A model generated the notes under the pieces. That model worked only from the letters and a program-made list of their open reading frames with translations. It was not told the DNA's origin and did not search any database. Positions 18,442 through 27,034 of a stretch of DNA of 64,000 nt are shown piece by piece (the stretch's first letter is position 1; each line of letters opens with the position of its first letter). The translations under genes and the position numbers were made by a program. The stretch is from Thermodesulforhabdaceae bacterium (GTDB taxonomy: Bacteria; Desulfobacterota; Syntrophobacteria; Syntrophobacterales; Thermodesulforhabdaceae): the NCBI GenBank assembly GCA_037482015.1, contig JBBFKT010000004.1, positions 1 through 64,000 on the forward strand, given 5' to 3'.

Positions 18442-19750
18442 TCTCTACCGATCTGGCGTGAGCTTCAAGCCCCTCCATGCGGGCAAATTGTGCTATCGCC
18501 CCGATTGATGATCGAGTGATATTTTCGGGGTAGTAAATGATGCTCGTTTTTCGTAGGAAAGTATGAACCCCAAGAGCTGACGAAAATCTAGCTGTGCCCG
18601 CTGTGGGAAGGACATGGTTGGGACCAGCAAAATAATCTCCCACAGGTTCGGGGGTAAATTGCCCGATAAAGATGGCACCTGCGCATTTAATCTGTCCGAT
18701 GAATTTCCACGGGTCATCTACGTGAAGTTCAAGATGTTCTGGAGCGATACGATTTGCCAGTGTCGCAGCCATGTCAAAGCTATCAACGAGAAAGCAGGCG
18801 CTGTAATTGCCAAGTGATTGAAGAACTACTTCTTTTCGGGGAAGGGGAGTCCCAAAGTAAGCTCCATCAACCTGAGCATAAAGAGATTTTATGGTCTCTT
18901 CTGCCACTTTTTTGTCAGTTGTTATAAGAATTGCGCTCGCCATTGTATCGTGTTCCGCCTGGCTCAGGAGATCTGCGGCGATATATTCCGGGCGAGCTGA
19001 GTGATCTGCTATGATAAGGATTTCACTGGGACCTGCAAGAATATCGATCCCTACAATGCCCGAAAGAAGCTTCTTTGCGGTCGTGACGTAGATATTTCCG
19101 GGTCCCACTATTACGTCAACTTTTTGAATTGATTCTGTCCCCATGGCAAGAGCCGCAATAGCCCAGGCGCTTCCCATGCGATAGACTTTTTGGATGCCGA
19201 GTTCCTTAGCCGTGGCAAGAATTGCTTCATGAATACTGCCGTCAGATCGGGGAGGCGTAGTGATGGCAATATCTTTGACACCCGCAATGCGAGCTGGAAT
19301 TGCTCCCATGAGAAGCGAAGAAATGAGAGGAGTATTACCGCCTCTGCCGCCAGGGACATAAATTCCGGTGGAAGCTACAGGAGAAACCATTTGTCCCAGA
19401 ATAACACCGCCGCTACCCGTCATAAACCAGGATTTTTCAAGTTGCTTCTCATGGAAAGCGGCAATATTTTGAGCGGCTTCTCTTACGATTTGCATAAAGG
19501 CAGGATCTATTTTTTGACAGGCAACATCCATTTCTTCTTCTGAAACCGCTAGCCTGTCTGGAGTAGCTTCCGCCCAGTCGAATTGTTTTGTATAATCGAC
19601 AACAGCTTTATCGCCCTCTTTTTTGACTCGGTCTATGATCTCTTCCACCTTGCGTTCCACGTCTTTTACAGATTCGTGGAAAGAACGTTGAGACAGTTTT
19701 TTCAAAAAGGCTTCTGCTTCCTGAGATGGATAGTTTATTATCGGGATCAT
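18425..19750 (-). CDS. hisD: Histidinol dehydrogenase
   Basis: A 441-aa enzyme for the last two oxidation steps of histidine synthesis (L-histidinol to L-histidine, NAD). Signature segments are GIYVPGGRGGNTPLISSLLMGAIPA, IDILAGPSEILIIAD, DLLSQAEHD and RIAPEHLELHVDDP, which include the catalytic His and zinc ligands. Its start overlaps the rlpA stop by 4 nt (19747-19750). No other his gene is in the window, so it is separate from a his operon here. Confidence 0.95.
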   Translation of the reverse strand: MIPIINYPSQEAEAFLKKLSQRSFHESVKDVERKVEEIIDRVKKEGDKAVVDYTKQFDWAEATPDRLAVSEEEMDVACQKIDPAFMQIVREAAQNIAAFHEKQLEKSWFMTGSGGVILGQMVSPVASTGIYVPGGRGGNTPLISSLLMGAIPARIAGVKDIAITTPPRSDGSIHEAILATAKELGIQKVYRMGSAWAIAALAMGTESIQKVDVIVGPGNIYVTTAKKLLSGIVGIDILAGPSEILIIADHSARPEYIAADLLSQAEHDTMASAILITTDKKVAEETIKSLYAQVDGAYFGTPLPRKEVVLQSLGNYSACFLVDSFDMAATLANRIAPEHLELHVDDPWKFIGQIKCAGAIFIGQFTPEPVGDYFAGPNHVLPTAGTARFSSALGVHTFLRKTSIIYYPENITRSSIGAIAQFARMEGLEAHARSVEIRSRE

Positions 19751-20544
19751 TTAATACCTCCGTCCTGTGCAATTACGAATGCATCGGGAAATTCTGCTCG
19801 AATTTTTTCGAGCTCTGCTCTTGCCCTATGAAGATCGCCAAAGGTGCCTATTTTTACTCGATACAAGAGCTTCCCACCGAAGTAGTAAGGTTCGACTCCA
19901 GCACCTTTATATTTTGCGGCGACGGTCTTACCAAAACGCTCAGCATTTTGCTTATTCTCAAAAGCCGCAAGCTGGATATCGAACCGCCCCTGCCATGGTG
20001 ACGGGACCGGTTGCGGCACCCATCGATACTGGTTTTGAGCATACTGGATGAGATTTGCAGGCTGGAGAGCTTCGATTCTTACTCGAGCGGTTCCGTGGGG
20101 AATCATGCCGATCTCTTCGGCGGCTCTACGGGAGAGATCTATTATTCGGTCTCCAACAAAGGGTCCGCGATCGTTTATACGGACAATAATCCAGCGACCG
20201 TTGTCCAGCCTTGTTACTTTGACGTAAGTGCCAAGAGGAAGTGTCTTATGAGCTGCCGTCATGCCGTGCATGTCGAAGACTTCCCCACTTGATGTTCTCT
20301 TGCCGTGGAACTGAGGTCCATACCAGCTTGCTATGCCTTCCTCCACATATCCTTCGGCTGATAGTAGAGGGAAGTAGCACTTTCCCATTACGCAATATGG
20401 TTTGGCTGATGGAGGATAGTAGGATGGTGGGATGGAGGATGTTCGCGATTTGGACGATGAGAACATGCTACATGAACTGATGAACACCATTCCTCCAATA
20501 GCAAGGGCGCAAACAGTTAGCCTGGATAGTCTTCTAATGGACAT
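19747..20544 (-). CDS. rlpA: RlpA-like lipoprotein with SPOR domain
   Basis: A 265-aa septal-ring lytic transglycosylase-like lipoprotein. It has a lipoprotein signal (lipobox FISSC, Cys about 25), a double-psi beta-barrel (about 70-160) with GIASWYG, TSSGEVFD, AAHKTLPLG and RINDRGP motifs, and a C-terminal SPOR domain (about 190-262) that binds denuded glycan at the septum. It lies between the citrate-synthase-like gene (8-nt gap) and hisD (4-nt overlap). A cell-separation role is known for RlpA in Pseudomonas; here it is inferred. Confidence 0.9.
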   Translation of the reverse strand: MSIRRLSRLTVCALAIGGMVFISSCSMFSSSKSRTSSIPPSYYPPSAKPYCVMGKCYFPLLSAEGYVEEGIASWYGPQFHGKRTSSGEVFDMHGMTAAHKTLPLGTYVKVTRLDNGRWIIVRINDRGPFVGDRIIDLSRRAAEEIGMIPHGTARVRIEALQPANLIQYAQNQYRWVPQPVPSPWQGRFDIQLAAFENKQNAERFGKTVAAKYKGAGVEPYYFGGKLLYRVKIGTFGDLHRARAELEKIRAEFPDAFVIAQDGGIK

Positions 20545-20552
20545 GGGTCTTT

Positions 20553-22379
20553 TTATGCTAGGTTGTCTTCCATCTTAGCCAGTTCTTCAAATCTGATGTC
20601 AACGCCTAACACACCCACAATTTCATCGTCTTTATTTCGAATGGGAGCAGAAACGGTGATGCAAAGAGCCCCGGTATAGCGTGAAGTATAGAAATCGGTC
20701 ACGTGCACTTTACCGGTTTTCATCGGTTCTATGAACCAGGGTCGGTCGGAAAGGTCTTCGCCGACCTGAGCTTTTTCGTATTTCGCCTTGTCCTCGATAT
20801 GAGTGATGTTTCTGGTTATGCGACGCCCTTCCTTATCGGTTACATAGGCATACTGAATGAAGGGGTTGAGTTCAAGAAGAGACTGCAAGACGAGTTCCTG
20901 ACGAGAAGGCTCCATACTTTTGATAGCTTCGTTTTCTACCACTTCTTCGATAAGGTGTGCTGCGAGAGATCTTGCCTTCTGCTTCAGCATATCAAATTCG
21001 CTAACAAAGTATTCGGGCAGGTAACGCCTTGCCCACCGCTCCATTTCTTCATCCGATATGGAGGTATTTCGGCCCTGCTCATATTCTTCCATCACTCGCT
21101 TATAGATTTTCACAATACCGGGATGGCGTTTATCGAGTTTTCTTTCTCCTTCTAGCTGTAGCCTGGTGTTTACCCAGTAAGCGATGCCGGCAGTGCCCGA
21201 TTTGTCGGTGATAATGACACTGATGGGGCGGTTGAGTATCTTGTCGGTGTCGAAGATGTTATAAATTTCGGGATTTTTGATAAGTCCGTCAGCGTGAATA
21301 CCAGCACTTGTGGCATTGAAGGCTCTTCCGACGAAGGGATAGTTTGGTGGGATGCGGTATCCCAATTCCTTTTGAAAATATTCAGCAACGTCTGTTATGG
21401 CTTTTGTGTCAACACCTTCGGTTGTGCCTTTGAGGCTGATATATTCCATAAGGAGCCCCTCTATGGGAGCATTGCCCGTGCGTTCTCCGAAGCCAAGTAA
21501 AGTGCCATTTATTCCACTGCAACCATAAAGCCAAGCCGTAACGCCGTTTACCACTACCTTATGAAAATCGTTATGTCCGTGCCATTCGAGTAGATGTCCG
21601 GGAACGCCTGCTTCCTCGATGAACGCTCTTACCAACCTTGGAACACTTCGCGGGAGAGCCGCTCCGGGGTAGGGAACTCCAAGCCCAAGAGTGTCGCACA
21701 GGCGTATTTTAACGTTTATACCGCTTTCTTCTCTGAGCTTCATTAGTTCTATAGCGAAAGGAATGCAGAAACCATATATATCGGCGCGAGTAATATCTTC
21801 GAAGTGGCATCTAGGAACGATCCCCTTTTCAAGAGCGGCTCTTACAATGTCCAAATAGTCCTTCAGGGCTTCTTTTCGAGTTTTGTTGAGCTTAAGGAAG
21901 ATGTGATAATCGGAAGCCGATGTCAGTATTCCTGTTTCTTTAAGTCCCATATCAACCACAAGTTGCAAGTCTTCCTTTACCGCTCGAATCCAGCCTGTGA
22001 TCTCTGGATAGCGGTAACCTCGAGCAAGACATCGTTCAAGGGCTTCCTTGTCTTTCTTGGTGTATAGAAAGAATTCGCTCTGCCTTATAACTCCTTTAGG
22101 GCCAGAAAGCCTGTGGAGAAAATCAAAAATGGTGACAATCTGTTCTACCGTATAGGGAGGTCTAGCTTGTTGACCGTCGCGGAAAGTCGTATCGGTTATG
22201 AACATTTCCTCCGGCGGGTCTAATGGCAAGAGCTTATGGTCAAAGTCTATTCGGGGTACCTCGTCGTAAGGGAAAATGTCCCGCATAAGATTTGGATTTT
22301 CCACATCCACAAGTCGGTATTGCCAAAAAGAGGAGTGTTCGTGGTCAAGAAGCCGTCTTTTGGGGTTCCATCGAGCCAT
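20553..22379 (-). CDS. Re-citrate synthase/homocitrate synthase-like enzyme with C-terminal Cache-like domain
   Basis: A 608-aa protein. Residues about 50-400 form an HMGL-type TIM barrel with the catalytic DTTFRDGQQ, metal-binding EWHGHNDFHK and NGTLLGFGERTGN motifs. The IRQSEFFLY/EITGWIRA stretch is, as I recall, typical of Re-citrate synthases of anaerobes. Residues about 500-600 look like a Cache/PAS sensor (YVTDKEGRR, DRPWFIEPMKTG, FYTSRYTG, VGVLGVDIRFEEL), which is odd on a soluble enzyme. The start at 22379 follows AAGGAGGG; the longer ORF start would lie upstream of that site. Homocitrate or isopropylmalate synthase activity cannot be excluded. Confidence 0.78.
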   Translation of the reverse strand: MARWNPKRRLLDHEHSSFWQYRLVDVENPNLMRDIFPYDEVPRIDFDHKLLPLDPPEEMFITDTTFRDGQQARPPYTVEQIVTIFDFLHRLSGPKGVIRQSEFFLYTKKDKEALERCLARGYRYPEITGWIRAVKEDLQLVVDMGLKETGILTSASDYHIFLKLNKTRKEALKDYLDIVRAALEKGIVPRCHFEDITRADIYGFCIPFAIELMKLREESGINVKIRLCDTLGLGVPYPGAALPRSVPRLVRAFIEEAGVPGHLLEWHGHNDFHKVVVNGVTAWLYGCSGINGTLLGFGERTGNAPIEGLLMEYISLKGTTEGVDTKAITDVAEYFQKELGYRIPPNYPFVGRAFNATSAGIHADGLIKNPEIYNIFDTDKILNRPISVIITDKSGTAGIAYWVNTRLQLEGERKLDKRHPGIVKIYKRVMEEYEQGRNTSISDEEMERWARRYLPEYFVSEFDMLKQKARSLAAHLIEEVVENEAIKSMEPSRQELVLQSLLELNPFIQYAYVTDKEGRRITRNITHIEDKAKYEKAQVGEDLSDRPWFIEPMKTGKVHVTDFYTSRYTGALCITVSAPIRNKDDEIVGVLGVDIRFEELAKMEDNLA

Positions 22380-22534
22380 GTTTATACGTTGCCCTCCTTT
22401 CAAGCGATGTAAAATCGTAAAAACGTTCAAATAAGATCAAGGAAACGGGAATGTTAACAAAAGTAAAGAAAAAAGCCCTTTTGATATATACCAACAAGAA
22501 GGCGAAGATATTGTTTTGACCCGTTTCCCATTTT

Positions 22535-22564
22535 GGTAAGGGCGCGTTATCCAGTGCGCCCTTA
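22535..22564 (-). terminator. Stem-loop downstream of aspS
   Basis: A perfect 10-bp stem (GTAAGGGCGC / GCGCCCTTAC) with a 10-nt loop lies about 27 nt beyond the aspS stop on the minus strand. It lacks a T-tract on either strand, so intrinsic termination is uncertain; it may partly uncouple aspS from the downstream citrate-synthase-like gene. Confidence 0.4.
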
Positions 22565-22591
22565 CGGTTTACTTAATTATAGTGTGTCGCT

Positions 22592-24469
22592 TCAGTTCTT
22601 TTTCGATTCCACGCTGATACAAAGCTCCAACAACTGCTGCACATCGGGTTCTGAAGGCGCTCCAGTCATAAGACAGGTGGCTTTTTGAGTCTTGGGGAAG
22701 GCTATTACATCGCGTATGGAAGAAGATTTTGTCATCATCATTAGAAGTCTATCCAGCCCGAATGCGATACCTCCGTGAGGAGGAGCACCGTATTCGAGTG
22801 CTTCCAGAAGGAAACCGAATTTTTCTCGAGCCTCTTCTTCTCCAATTCCAAGCACTTTGAAGACTCTTTCTTGCACGTCTTTTCGGTGAATTCGAATACT
22901 TCCCCCTCCAATTTCGGTTCCGTTAAGAACCAAATCGTAAGCACGGCTGTGCACTTTTTCAGGGGCTTCCTCAAGTAGATCCAGTTCTTCTTCTTTGGGG
23001 GATGTAAAGGGATGGTGGACAGCGACATATCTTTTTTCTTCAGGACTCCACTCAAGAAGCGGGAAATCTGTTACCCAGAGGAATTCATAGCGATCTTTAA
23101 GGCTTGGGTTTTCTTTGAAGAGATAATTGTGAGCAAGATGAATGCGAATGTTTCCCAGGACATTCCTAACAATAGAAGGTTGATCGGCGCCGAAGAAGAT
23201 AATATCTCCTGGAGTAAGATTGAGTTCTCGAGATAGAGCATCTTTTATACCGTCAGAAAGAAACTTTGCTATAGGCGATTGCCATTCCGATGGGTGGATC
23301 TTTATCCAGGCAAGCCCTTTAGCGCCAAGACTTTGTGCAAAGGCTACCAGATCATCCAGTTCTTTTCGAGAAAGTTTTGCCCCCCCTTCGAAACGGATGC
23401 AGCCAACCATGCCTCTGGAGTTAATTGCTTGCTTGAACACATTAAATTCCGATTCCTTGACTATTTCACTTACATCGTGGATTTCCATACCAAAGCGAAG
23501 ATCTGGCTTATCGGTTCCATACAAAGCCATGGCATCATCGTAAGGTATTCGTCTAAATGGTATAGGAATATCTAATCCTAGGATGTGAGAAAAGAGCGAC
23601 TTAATCCAGACTTCGATAAGTTGGTAAATATCTTCTTCCCCGATGAATGAAAGCTCAAGATCCACTTGAGTAAATTCCGGTTGTCGGTCGGCTCTCAGGT
23701 CTTCATCCCGGAAGCATTTGACTATCTGCATATAGCGATCGAACCCGGCAACCATTAGGATTTGTTTGAAAAGCTGAGGCGACTGAGGCAAAGAGTAAAA
23801 CTTTCCTGGATATATACGACTGGGGACAAGGTAATCCCTGGCACCTTCTGGTGTGCTTTTTGTTAGAACTGGCGTTTCTACTTCCATAAAGCCTTTGTCA
23901 GCAAAGTATCGTCTCGTAAATTGCATTGCTTCATGGCGGATCCGTAAATTTCTCATCATAGAGGGTCGGCGAAGGTCTATGTAACGATATTTGAGTCTAA
24001 CATTTTCGCTTACCTGAATACGGTCTTCCAGCATGAAAGGGGGAGTTTTGGATGCATTAAGAAGTTTTAATTCATCAACGATTACCTCTACTTCTCCAGT
24101 TTCCAGCTTGGGGTTGACCATACCTTCAGGGCGAGCTCTTACTGTGCCCTTTACGGCAATGACGTATTCGTTTCTTATGCCGTGAGCTCTCTCGTGGGCA
24201 AGGGGATTATGAGCCGGGTCGAATACTAACTGGGTTATGCCTTCCCTATCTCTAAGGTCAACAAATATCAACCCACCGTGGTCTCGCCGTCTCTGAACCC
24301 AGCCCATAAGGCATACATCTTGACCAATATGTTCTTTACGGATGGCATTGCAATGGTGGGTTCTATGCCAATCGCCGAGAGTATCCAGAGGCACGAAGCG
24401 ATACTGAAACTCCTCTTTAGTTTCTGTTTCTACAGACAGTGTTGATTCCTTTTTTGCGCTGCTCTCCAC
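22592..24469 (-). CDS. aspS: Aspartyl-tRNA synthetase, bacterial type
   Basis: A 625-aa class II synthetase that charges tRNA-Asp. An OB-fold anticodon domain (VCLMGWVQRRRDHGGLIFVDLRD) is followed by the catalytic core with ETPVLTKSTPEGARDYLVPSR, FRDEDLRADRQPEFTQ (motif 2) and the GAD insertion. Motif 3 is GGIAFGLDRLLM. An N-terminal extension of about 30 residues precedes the usual start; internal starts were considered but the ATG at 24469 has AGGAGG upstream. The mobile element at 24559 lies about 90 nt upstream of the start and may affect its promoter. Confidence 0.95.
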   Translation of the reverse strand: MESSAKKESTLSVETETKEEFQYRFVPLDTLGDWHRTHHCNAIRKEHIGQDVCLMGWVQRRRDHGGLIFVDLRDREGITQLVFDPAHNPLAHERAHGIRNEYVIAVKGTVRARPEGMVNPKLETGEVEVIVDELKLLNASKTPPFMLEDRIQVSENVRLKYRYIDLRRPSMMRNLRIRHEAMQFTRRYFADKGFMEVETPVLTKSTPEGARDYLVPSRIYPGKFYSLPQSPQLFKQILMVAGFDRYMQIVKCFRDEDLRADRQPEFTQVDLELSFIGEEDIYQLIEVWIKSLFSHILGLDIPIPFRRIPYDDAMALYGTDKPDLRFGMEIHDVSEIVKESEFNVFKQAINSRGMVGCIRFEGGAKLSRKELDDLVAFAQSLGAKGLAWIKIHPSEWQSPIAKFLSDGIKDALSRELNLTPGDIIFFGADQPSIVRNVLGNIRIHLAHNYLFKENPSLKDRYEFLWVTDFPLLEWSPEEKRYVAVHHPFTSPKEEELDLLEEAPEKVHSRAYDLVLNGTEIGGGSIRIHRKDVQERVFKVLGIGEEEAREKFGFLLEALEYGAPPHGGIAFGLDRLLMMMTKSSSIRDVIAFPKTQKATCLMTGAPSEPDVQQLLELCISVESKKN

Positions 24470-24548
24470 CTAAAAACCTCCTTCGCACAATGATTCATTT
24501 GCCCATGTTGAACATGCTAGACCTACTCTGATGAGAGCCGTTTTGTCA

Positions 24549-24558
24549 ATAGAACTTG
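24549..24558 (+). repeat. Left copy of 10-bp target-site duplication
   Basis: ATAGAACTTG immediately precedes the left terminal repeat and is repeated exactly after the right one at 25017-25026. Confidence 0.8.
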
Positions 24559-24601
24559 GAGGGTGTTCTAAAAACTCCGTAATACATTGTTCCGTAATAC
24601 A

Positions 24602-24635
24602 TTGTAGGGGCACGGCATGCCGTGCCCCTACAATC
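24602..24635. repeat. Perfect 34-bp palindrome, REP-like
   Basis: The sequence is self-complementary over all 34 bases, with half-site ATTGTAGGGGCACGGCA. The GTAGGGGCA start is shared with the REP-like repeats at 41872, 42395 and 43703. It lies inside the small mobile element, 2 nt before the intron 5' end. Confidence 0.75.
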
Positions 24636-24637
24636 GG

Positions 24638-24972
24638 TGCGCTTGGCATGGGCGTGCTCCTGGAGGTGAAAGTCCTCCCGTGAGTTGATCACAGCGAGCG
24701 AAGGGAAGCGCAACTGCACGAGGGTGACCGAGTGTGGGGAGGAAGCGTGAAACGAAACTGCGAGCCGATGGACAAGAACCGGACCCCTCCCCAGCCCTTC
24801 CCGTCAACGGGGAGGGAGTGCGGAGCAGGGCGAGCGGGCCGAAGTCTGCGAAGCTCTCGTGATCAAGGCGAAGTGGCGTAAATTCGACTCAACTTCTCGA
24901 ACCGCCCGGTGCGGACCCCCATGCCGGGTGGTGTGGGAGGGGATCGGTCAAACTGGCCACCCCTATCCCAAT
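24638..24972 (+). mobile_element. Internally deleted ORF-less group II intron
   Basis: It starts with the intron 5' consensus GTGCGC and domain I-like sequence (GGTGAAAGTCCTCC, GATGGACAAGAACCGG). It ends with the domain V hairpin (CGAACCGCCC...GGGTGGTGTGGG), a domain VI hairpin and CCCTATCCCAAT. At about 335 nt it lacks the maturase and probably parts of domains I-IV. Splicing would need trans-acting help and may be impossible. Boundaries are inferred from consensus only. Confidence 0.65.
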
Positions 24973-25016
24973 ATTGCCAGGGCAATCCTGTACGGGAAAA
25001 GTTTTCGAATACCCTC

Positions 25017-25026
25017 ATAGAACTTG
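25017..25026 (+). repeat. Right copy of 10-bp target-site duplication
   Basis: ATAGAACTTG, identical to 24549-24558, directly follows the right terminal repeat. Confidence 0.8.
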
Positions 25027-25054
25027 CCCGCCTGTTAAAGGATGTTTGAAGAAG

Positions 25055-26140
25055 TTAGTCTCTTTTATTGATATGATTCACGAAATCTTTTTCATGCGGG
25101 TATTCTTGCTCAGATGAATTAGTTTCTCCCAAAACATCATCGGCAATTTCTGGATAATGCTTATTCAAGCAATCAGGGCACAAACCGTGAGAAAACATAG
25201 CTTCTGTTTTAGATGAAATATAGTTTTCCAAGTTGTGCCAGTATCCTTCATCGTCTCGAATTTTTTTGCAAAACGAACAAATTGGCAGGAGTCCCTGCAG
25301 TGTCCTTACCTCTTTGAGAGCAGATTCCAGGCTTTCTTTTTCTTTTTTGAGCTGGCGGAATAGTACAGAAAAGGGGTCCCTTATACCAGTCCGAATCAGA
25401 CCCTCGAGAACCAGAGCGAAGGATAGTAGCCTAAATATATGTCCCACCATATTAGAAAGTCCATAAACACTAACATAGAAGGTGAAAGCCAGTTCAGCTA
25501 TTATTGTTGTGATTATAGCAGCCATAATAAGGCGAAAGACTCTGGGATCCAGAATTTCCTGAATGTGCTTTAACCTCAGAATAGATATAGCCAGAATAGC
25601 ACAAATTAAATATTCGCTAGAGATTTTGAATGTTGTTAAACCCTTTCCTTCCAAGTAACAATCTGGAAAGACCTTAAATTGAAATATTGCTAAGAATCCT
25701 GCAATCGTTAATATCAAATATAGTGTTCCCCAAAATATAGTTGATACTTTTCTATGTGCATAGGTTGGAGCGATCAAAAGCGATATACTTTCCATGTAGC
25801 GAGCCATTATCCACAATTGGGTGGGTTCGTTAGCTGTAGCGTTTGGGAATACACCCATACCTTTGTAGGCTAATGCATGCAATAGATCTATTAGTCCAAT
25901 AAAAAGATAGCTGATTCCCAGAAAGAGCAAATAGTGATTGGTCATATAGTTCTGGGTGACCCATGCTGTCAAAAAAATCATTCCAGTAACCACCACAGCA
26001 AATATTTCTACTAGGGAATGAAACAGGAGATAGTTATAAAAGCTCAAAATGCACATTAAGATAATGGGCGGCATGCCGATAACTATCTGCAAAATTGGTA
26101 TGTCCAAAATGCGGTGAGATAAGTTTTTGGGGAAGTTCAT
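25055..26140 (-). CDS. MASE3-type membrane sensor with C-terminal Cys-motif domain
   Basis: A 361-aa protein. The first ~255 residues hold about seven or eight membrane helices that look like a MASE3 sensor (HALAYKGMGVFP and ARYMESISLLIAP are typical segments). A short coiled linker (LKKEKESLESALKEVRTLQG) joins a ~50-residue domain LLPICSFCKKIRDDEGYWHN ... HGLCPDC. That domain with CxxC and CxxC pairs is found at the ends of many sensor proteins and may bind metal. There is no kinase, GGDEF or methyl-accepting output. The mobile element inserted 38 nt downstream of its stop. Confidence 0.75.
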   Translation of the reverse strand: MNFPKNLSHRILDIPILQIVIGMPPIILMCILSFYNYLLFHSLVEIFAVVVTGMIFLTAWVTQNYMTNHYLLFLGISYLFIGLIDLLHALAYKGMGVFPNATANEPTQLWIMARYMESISLLIAPTYAHRKVSTIFWGTLYLILTIAGFLAIFQFKVFPDCYLEGKGLTTFKISSEYLICAILAISILRLKHIQEILDPRVFRLIMAAIITTIIAELAFTFYVSVYGLSNMVGHIFRLLSFALVLEGLIRTGIRDPFSVLFRQLKKEKESLESALKEVRTLQGLLPICSFCKKIRDDEGYWHNLENYISSKTEAMFSHGLCPDCLNKHYPEIADDVLGETNSSEQEYPHEKDFVNHINKRD

Positions 26141-26250
26141 ATGAGGGCTCCAAATTTTTGTCTTTTTTACTTAATCAATTTTTATTTAAGCCAAGATTAC
26201 GAAGGTAAAGTAAACCAAAAAGTGAACGTGCGGCCTATAGTAAGATTGGA

Positions 26251-26294
26251 AAGCTGGAAAACTAAGGAAAAGGGTAAAGGTAGTTTTTCAGCTT
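26251..26294. terminator. Stem-loop downstream of fliW
   Basis: A 14-bp inverted repeat with one mismatch (AAGCTGGAAAACTA / TAGTTTTTCAGCTT) encloses a 16-nt loop. It lies between the fliW stop and the next gene and may end the csrA-fliW transcript, but there is no clean T-tract. Confidence 0.4.
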
Positions 26295-26328
26295 TCTATC
26301 CCTTACCCCTTTGTATTATTAGTTTACT

Positions 26329-26769
26329 TTAATTTTCTACCTCTTCCCACTCCATGCCTTCTGGAAGTTTAACACAAGCTTTAACTTCTTCCTTATCCAT
26401 GGTCCACTGATAGCCCTTTTTCTCATGAATGTTAAATATAAGAGGACTTCTCAAGTGAAAACGGATAATGTTCTTATCCCGGTCAAAGGAAATGAGAGTT
26501 AAGACAATCAAGTCTTCTCTTGCTTTCGCGCCAATTGGTTCCATGCAAGCGGTTGGAACTTCATAAGAAATACCAATAACTTCAGGAAGACAGACAACAA
26601 AGGCAAGAGATGGTTCATCTACTGCCTGTAGCCACTGAAAAGGACCCTCTCCATGTTCTAAAAGCACGTATCGTTTTACGGATTCAAAACCTGGTATGCC
26701 CCATGGAAACTCAATAATACTATCGTCTTTTACTTCAATTGAGCCGAAACGAGAAGTTTCTATTATCAT
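26329..26769 (-). CDS. fliW: Flagellar assembly factor FliW
   Basis: A 146-aa FliW. Family segments include FGSIEVKDDSIIEFPWGIPGFE near the start, FQWLQAVDEPSLAFVV and the middle LTLISFDRD. In Bacillus and others FliW binds flagellin and CsrA and so releases flagellin translation. The csrA stop is 2 nt upstream, giving the conserved csrA-fliW pair. A flagellin gene is not in the window. Confidence 0.92.
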   Translation of the reverse strand: MIIETSRFGSIEVKDDSIIEFPWGIPGFESVKRYVLLEHGEGPFQWLQAVDEPSLAFVVCLPEVIGISYEVPTACMEPIGAKAREDLIVLTLISFDRDKNIIRFHLRSPLIFNIHEKKGYQWTMDKEEVKACVKLPEGMEWEEVEN

Positions 26770-26771
26770 CC

Positions 26772-27026
26772 CTATTCCCCCTCTTTTTGTTTATGTTCTG
26801 CCTTTATAAAAAGCGGGAATGCGTTTATGATATCTTTGCTGTTTACAAGGGCTGCCTGACGATTTTCATCCTTTATCCTCTGATAAAGTTCTTCTCGATA
26901 CACAGGGATGGTCTTAGGGCTTTTGATTCCAATCTTTACTCTGTTTTGCGAAATCTCTGTTACGATTATTTCAATATCTTCCCCTATACGAATAGCCTCT
27001 CCCACTCTTCGGCTTAAAATCAGCAT
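26772..27026 (-). CDS. csrA: Carbon storage / flagellin translation regulator CsrA
   Basis: An 84-aa RNA-binding protein beginning MLILSRRVGEAIRIG, with the core ITEISQNRVKIGIKSPKTIPVYREELYQRI. Longer at the C-terminus than E. coli CsrA, as is usual when paired with FliW. It should repress translation by binding GGA motifs in mRNA leaders. It starts 8 nt after the HDOD gene stop and is tightly followed by fliW. Confidence 0.94.
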   Translation of the reverse strand: MLILSRRVGEAIRIGEDIEIIVTEISQNRVKIGIKSPKTIPVYREELYQRIKDENRQAALVNSKDIINAFPLFIKAEHKQKEGE

Positions 27027-27034
27027 AAGAAACC

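Larger units (their letters stand above)
24559..25016. mobile_element. 458-bp non-autonomous IS-like element with embedded group II intron
   Basis: The ends are imperfect inverted repeats (GAGGGTGTTCTAAAAACT left; GAGGGTATTCGAAAACTT right, read inward) and are bounded by a perfect 10-bp duplication, ATAGAACTTG. No transposase is encoded. Inside are a tandem 15-bp direct repeat (CCGTAATACATTGTT, about 24577-24606), a 34-bp perfect palindrome and a short group II intron. The ends match those of the window-edge IS, which would supply transposase in trans. The duplication length suits IS4-superfamily elements. Confidence 0.75.

Noticed and set aside
24559-25016. CRISPR array
   Set aside because: The 15-bp tandem repeat near the left end occurs only twice with no spacer series. 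No CRISPR-like array was seen in the window.
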